This document shows, in pieces, positions 61,632 through 64,000 of a stretch of DNA of 64,000 nucleotides (positions are counted from its first letter, which is position 1; every line of letters begins with the position of its first letter). The DNA lies in assembly GCA_015057425.1 (NCBI GenBank), contig SVEL01000008.1, positions 1-64,000 of the forward strand, written 5' to 3'. The DNA comes from Lachnospiraceae bacterium. GTDB lineage: Bacteria; Bacillota; Clostridia; Lachnospirales; Lachnospiraceae. Made by a program: the position numbers and the translations under genes. The notes beneath the pieces are model-generated. The model had not been told where the DNA came from. It did not search any database and worked only from the letters and a program-made list of their open reading frames with translations.

Positions 61632-63065
61632 TTAGTATTTATTAAAAGCATTTTCTAAATCTTGATAATTAAAACCTGTTAATTGTAAATTACGATATAA
61701 AGTAATAGGACCGGCTTTGATTTCTACTGACATATCATATAGTCCTAATTCATTATAATAATCTTCATTGTCAAGGTGTTCTATATTGTCCTCAAGGATT
61801 TTTGTAATAGCTTCAATAACTTCTGGGTCTGTTAACTCTTTATCCTGATGTTCTGCAAAAATAGGTTCCCGATGATAAGATGCATCAGTAATAGTTACAC
61901 TGGTTACATATTTTGAAGGTATTTGGAGATTGTTTTCAAACGCTTCTACTCCAAATGTAAATGTAATCATAAATACCTGAACTGCGATGAAAACAGGAAT
62001 AATCCAAACGAAATTTATAAATTTCTTTAAACCTCTGGAAGCAATTGCTTCATATCCAATCATTATGCCGAAGGCAAAGGCTTCATTTTGTAAAAATGAT
62101 ATCAAACAGAAAAACAAAAATATACCAACAACTGATAAAAACCATATCTCACCGGAAATAGCGAATAAAAAGAAACGGCAGTAAAACAACATGGGTATTG
62201 TCAGTGCAATGGTCAGACCAATCTGTGTGAATGCAATAACAAGACGATTAGCACCACATCTTCCTGCGGTATCACTTTTTCTTTTCTTGAATGATACTAT
62301 ACCGAGAACAAATAAAACAACGAATAATATTAATGTATAAATGATTGAACCGGCAGATATAAAGTATTCATTAGGACTGAATATTGACGCATAAAGCAAG
62401 TTAGTATTGTGATCAAAAAGCGGAATAGTCGGTCTTACTGCCAGAAAATCAGAGAATATCCATACACATATAAGTGGAGCATTTATTATTAATCTCGGCA
62501 CAATCAAAACAGCAAACGCCGTTGCAATCGTTGTAATTACTGTACCATTACAAGCATATGCAAATGCAAATCCTGCTGCAACCAACAAAGAACAGATGAA
62601 TATGGACAGGCAGTATCTGAGAGCCATAAAAAATCCGTCATAATCATATATAAAATATTTTCCTAACATTGCATACATAGTAGATGATACCGTAAATGTT
62701 TCCAATGTGATTAATAATAACCAGGTTGCTATCGAACACATAAAGGAAAAGAATATAGTTTCTCTTCGCTGTGGAAACGAATCAAATACATCGCAGGAAC
62801 GACGCTTCGATAAAAAGTGAAAGAGCATAATAACAAGTATCGGTGCTACAATAAGGAAAATCAGATACATATAAATAAAATTCAAGTTTCCTACAGTGAT
62901 TCTTTCCATATTTTCACCCTGTTCCATTAATACAGCAGCAATTCCCAGAGGAAGAAGAACTGATATCATAGTCAGGATAAACATAAAGGTGAGGGTTATG
63001 TCTTTTGTTAATCTTAAGCCTTCTTTATACAGACCGAAGTTAAACAATTTTAATCTGTTTTTCAT
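61632..63065 (-). CDS. Large membrane protein, ABC-permease-like, with outer C-terminal domain
   Basis: 477 residues, ten or more membrane helices up to about 365. A soluble C-terminal domain of about 110 residues follows (TSVTITDASYHREP, then PEVIEAITKILEDN and LYRNLQLTGFNYQDLENAFNKY). Early KRRSCDVFDSFPQRRETIFFSF is a coupling-loop-like segment seen in ABC-2-type permeases. It overlaps the upstream paralogue by four bases (ATGA). The ATPase, if any, lies beyond the window. Function unknown. Confidence 0.75.
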   Translation of the reverse strand: MKNRLKLFNFGLYKEGLRLTKDITLTFMFILTMISVLLPLGIAAVLMEQGENMERITVGNLNFIYMYLIFLIVAPILVIMLFHFLSKRRSCDVFDSFPQRRETIFFSFMCSIATWLLLITLETFTVSSTMYAMLGKYFIYDYDGFFMALRYCLSIFICSLLVAAGFAFAYACNGTVITTIATAFAVLIVPRLIINAPLICVWIFSDFLAVRPTIPLFDHNTNLLYASIFSPNEYFISAGSIIYTLILFVVLFVLGIVSFKKRKSDTAGRCGANRLVIAFTQIGLTIALTIPMLFYCRFFLFAISGEIWFLSVVGIFLFFCLISFLQNEAFAFGIMIGYEAIASRGLKKFINFVWIIPVFIAVQVFMITFTFGVEAFENNLQIPSKYVTSVTITDASYHREPIFAEHQDKELTDPEVIEAITKILEDNIEHLDNEDYYNELGLYDMSVEIKAGPITLYRNLQLTGFNYQDLENAFNKY

Positions 63066-64000
63066 AAGAAATCATCCTCCTCCTCAATTGTTTTATGGTA
63101 AAGTTTTCTGAAATTGTTATCTTCTAAGAAACAATTTTTTAAACGTATATAATCAACTTCATTAAGTTTAATTGTACGATACCTTGTTGAAAGCCCGGTG
63201 TTGATGGCTACAGTAACGGAATTGGTATTATAGTAATGAGAACCATAATCGTCGTCACTGTCATCCCCGTCAACCTCTTCAACAGCTTCCTTCAAATATT
63301 CACTCACTATTCCGATAGCTTCTTCGTCAGTGATTTTGTAATTATATATGCTGTGAAGGCTGTGGTTAAATGAAAAGTCACTGGTCCAACCGTCATCATC
63401 AAGCTCAATAGGAACAATAAAGTTGATTTTGTCAGTATCAGGGGCAAAGTGAATTTCCCTATAGCTGACAATTGAAAAGTAAACAACAATAATCACCTGT
63501 ATGAGTAAAAATAAAGGCATTGTAAGAATTCCCTTATAGGATTTATTAAATGACTTTGTTGATATAATTTCATACAACATCATAATTGACATACATGCCA
63601 GCTCGATTGCAACGATTACAAATAATGTAAATGGATTGTCAGCAAGGTTGACAAAAAAGTCAACTATATCGACACCCGGATATATAAGCATGGCAATTGG
63701 TATAATTGTAAGCGGCATAGCCGGAATTATTCTGAAAATAAGCTGTAAAAACGGCGTATTTGAAGGCTTTCCGGCAGCCTCACTGTGCTTTTTCTTAAAG
63801 AATATAAGACCAATGATGTATGTAACAAATGCTAAGCCTAACGTATATATAATGGCATACAAGCCCGGGATGTCAAGAAATTGATCCAGTGAAATCATCA
63901 TACCTCCGGAACTTCTTAATGTAAGGGCTGTAAGCAGGTTGGTGTTTATATTTGAAAACTCAGACAATCTGTTAAATACGAGATGGTCTGTACCCAATGT
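63062..64000 (-). CDS. Paralogous large membrane protein, 5' end outside window
   Basis: The visible 312 codons match the second half of the downstream gene: an INTNLLTALTL stretch, the FFKKKHSEAAGKP loop, the last membrane helices and an outer domain with EEAIGIVSEYLKEA and TRYRTIKLNEVDYIRLKNCF. The frame is open through the right edge, so the N-terminal half is missing only because the window ends. The acidic GDDSDDDYG insert in the outer domain is not in the paralogue. The pair may form a heterodimer. Confidence 0.75.
   Translation of the reverse strand, partial: TLGTDHLVFNRLSEFSNINTNLLTALTLRSSGGMMISLDQFLDIPGLYAIIYTLGLAFVTYIIGLIFFKKKHSEAAGKPSNTPFLQLIFRIIPAMPLTIIPIAMLIYPGVDIVDFFVNLADNPFTLFVIVAIELACMSIMMLYEIISTKSFNKSYKGILTMPLFLLIQVIIVVYFSIVSYREIHFAPDTDKINFIVPIELDDDGWTSDFSFNHSLHSIYNYKITDEEAIGIVSEYLKEAVEEVDGDDSDDDYGSHYYNTNSVTVAINTGLSTRYRTIKLNEVDYIRLKNCFLEDNNFRKLYHKTIEEEDDFL

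Overview
The window looks like the chromosome of a low-GC Gram-positive anaerobe of the Lachnospiraceae (Clostridia). The base composition is AT-rich, ribosome binding sites are strong AGGAGG types, and promoters often carry an extended -10 (TGnTATAAT). A T-box, a TPP riboswitch, a DUF6472-like mini-protein and Thr/Glu-rich ETTT linkers on exported proteins point the same way. The sugar genes (uronate, fucose, galactan, arabinan, lactose) suggest a gut plant-fibre and mucin-glycan fermenter. A Lachnospira/Eubacterium eligens-like organism is possible, but the species is a guess. No rRNA, phage, transposase or CRISPR array was seen.

Left part (1-21 kb) is mostly carbohydrate metabolism. It holds a broken-off TSUP transporter, a carboxylesterase and a GH5-like hydrolase, then an Entner-Doudoroff uronate operon on the minus strand (mini-protein, eda, kdgK). 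A repeat-filled 570-bp spacer separates this from an L-fucose operon (fucI, fucA, FGGY kinase). Next come a secreted GH53 galactanase, a sugar-sensor/GGDEF fusion, a coiled-coil protein, a LURP-one protein, two paralogous membrane proteins, an ABC exporter with a double-propeller GH43 enzyme, and a FliD-like protein.

Middle (21-46 kb). A gene-free 1.2-kb AT-rich stretch carries a possible orphan RNA unit. It is followed by housekeeping genes: hflX, thyA-folA, two spore-lysin-like cell-wall proteins, an M18 aminopeptidase, a UDP-sugar pyrophosphorylase, argS, a HAD phosphatase and a YejK/NdpA-type nucleoid protein. A TPP riboswitch precedes a thiamine-precursor ABC transporter. Then come an amidase, an ABC-2 transporter, a CPBP protease, UDP-galactopyranose mutase, a GT2 glycosyltransferase, tRNA-Met and guaB.

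Right part (46-64 kb). An acyltransferase, an ECF sigma and an anti-sigma lie next to each other. A divergent locus follows: a Spo0A-type response regulator faces a secreted small protein, two membrane-anchored exported proteins and a three-gene ABC transporter, with triple direct repeats in the shared promoter region. This is the best candidate for an undescribed system. Then lacZ behind a perfect 29-bp palindrome, two small proteins tied to an inverted repeat/promoter element shared with a paralogue 25 kb away, a T-box-controlled thrS, and two large paralogous membrane proteins, the second cut by the window edge.
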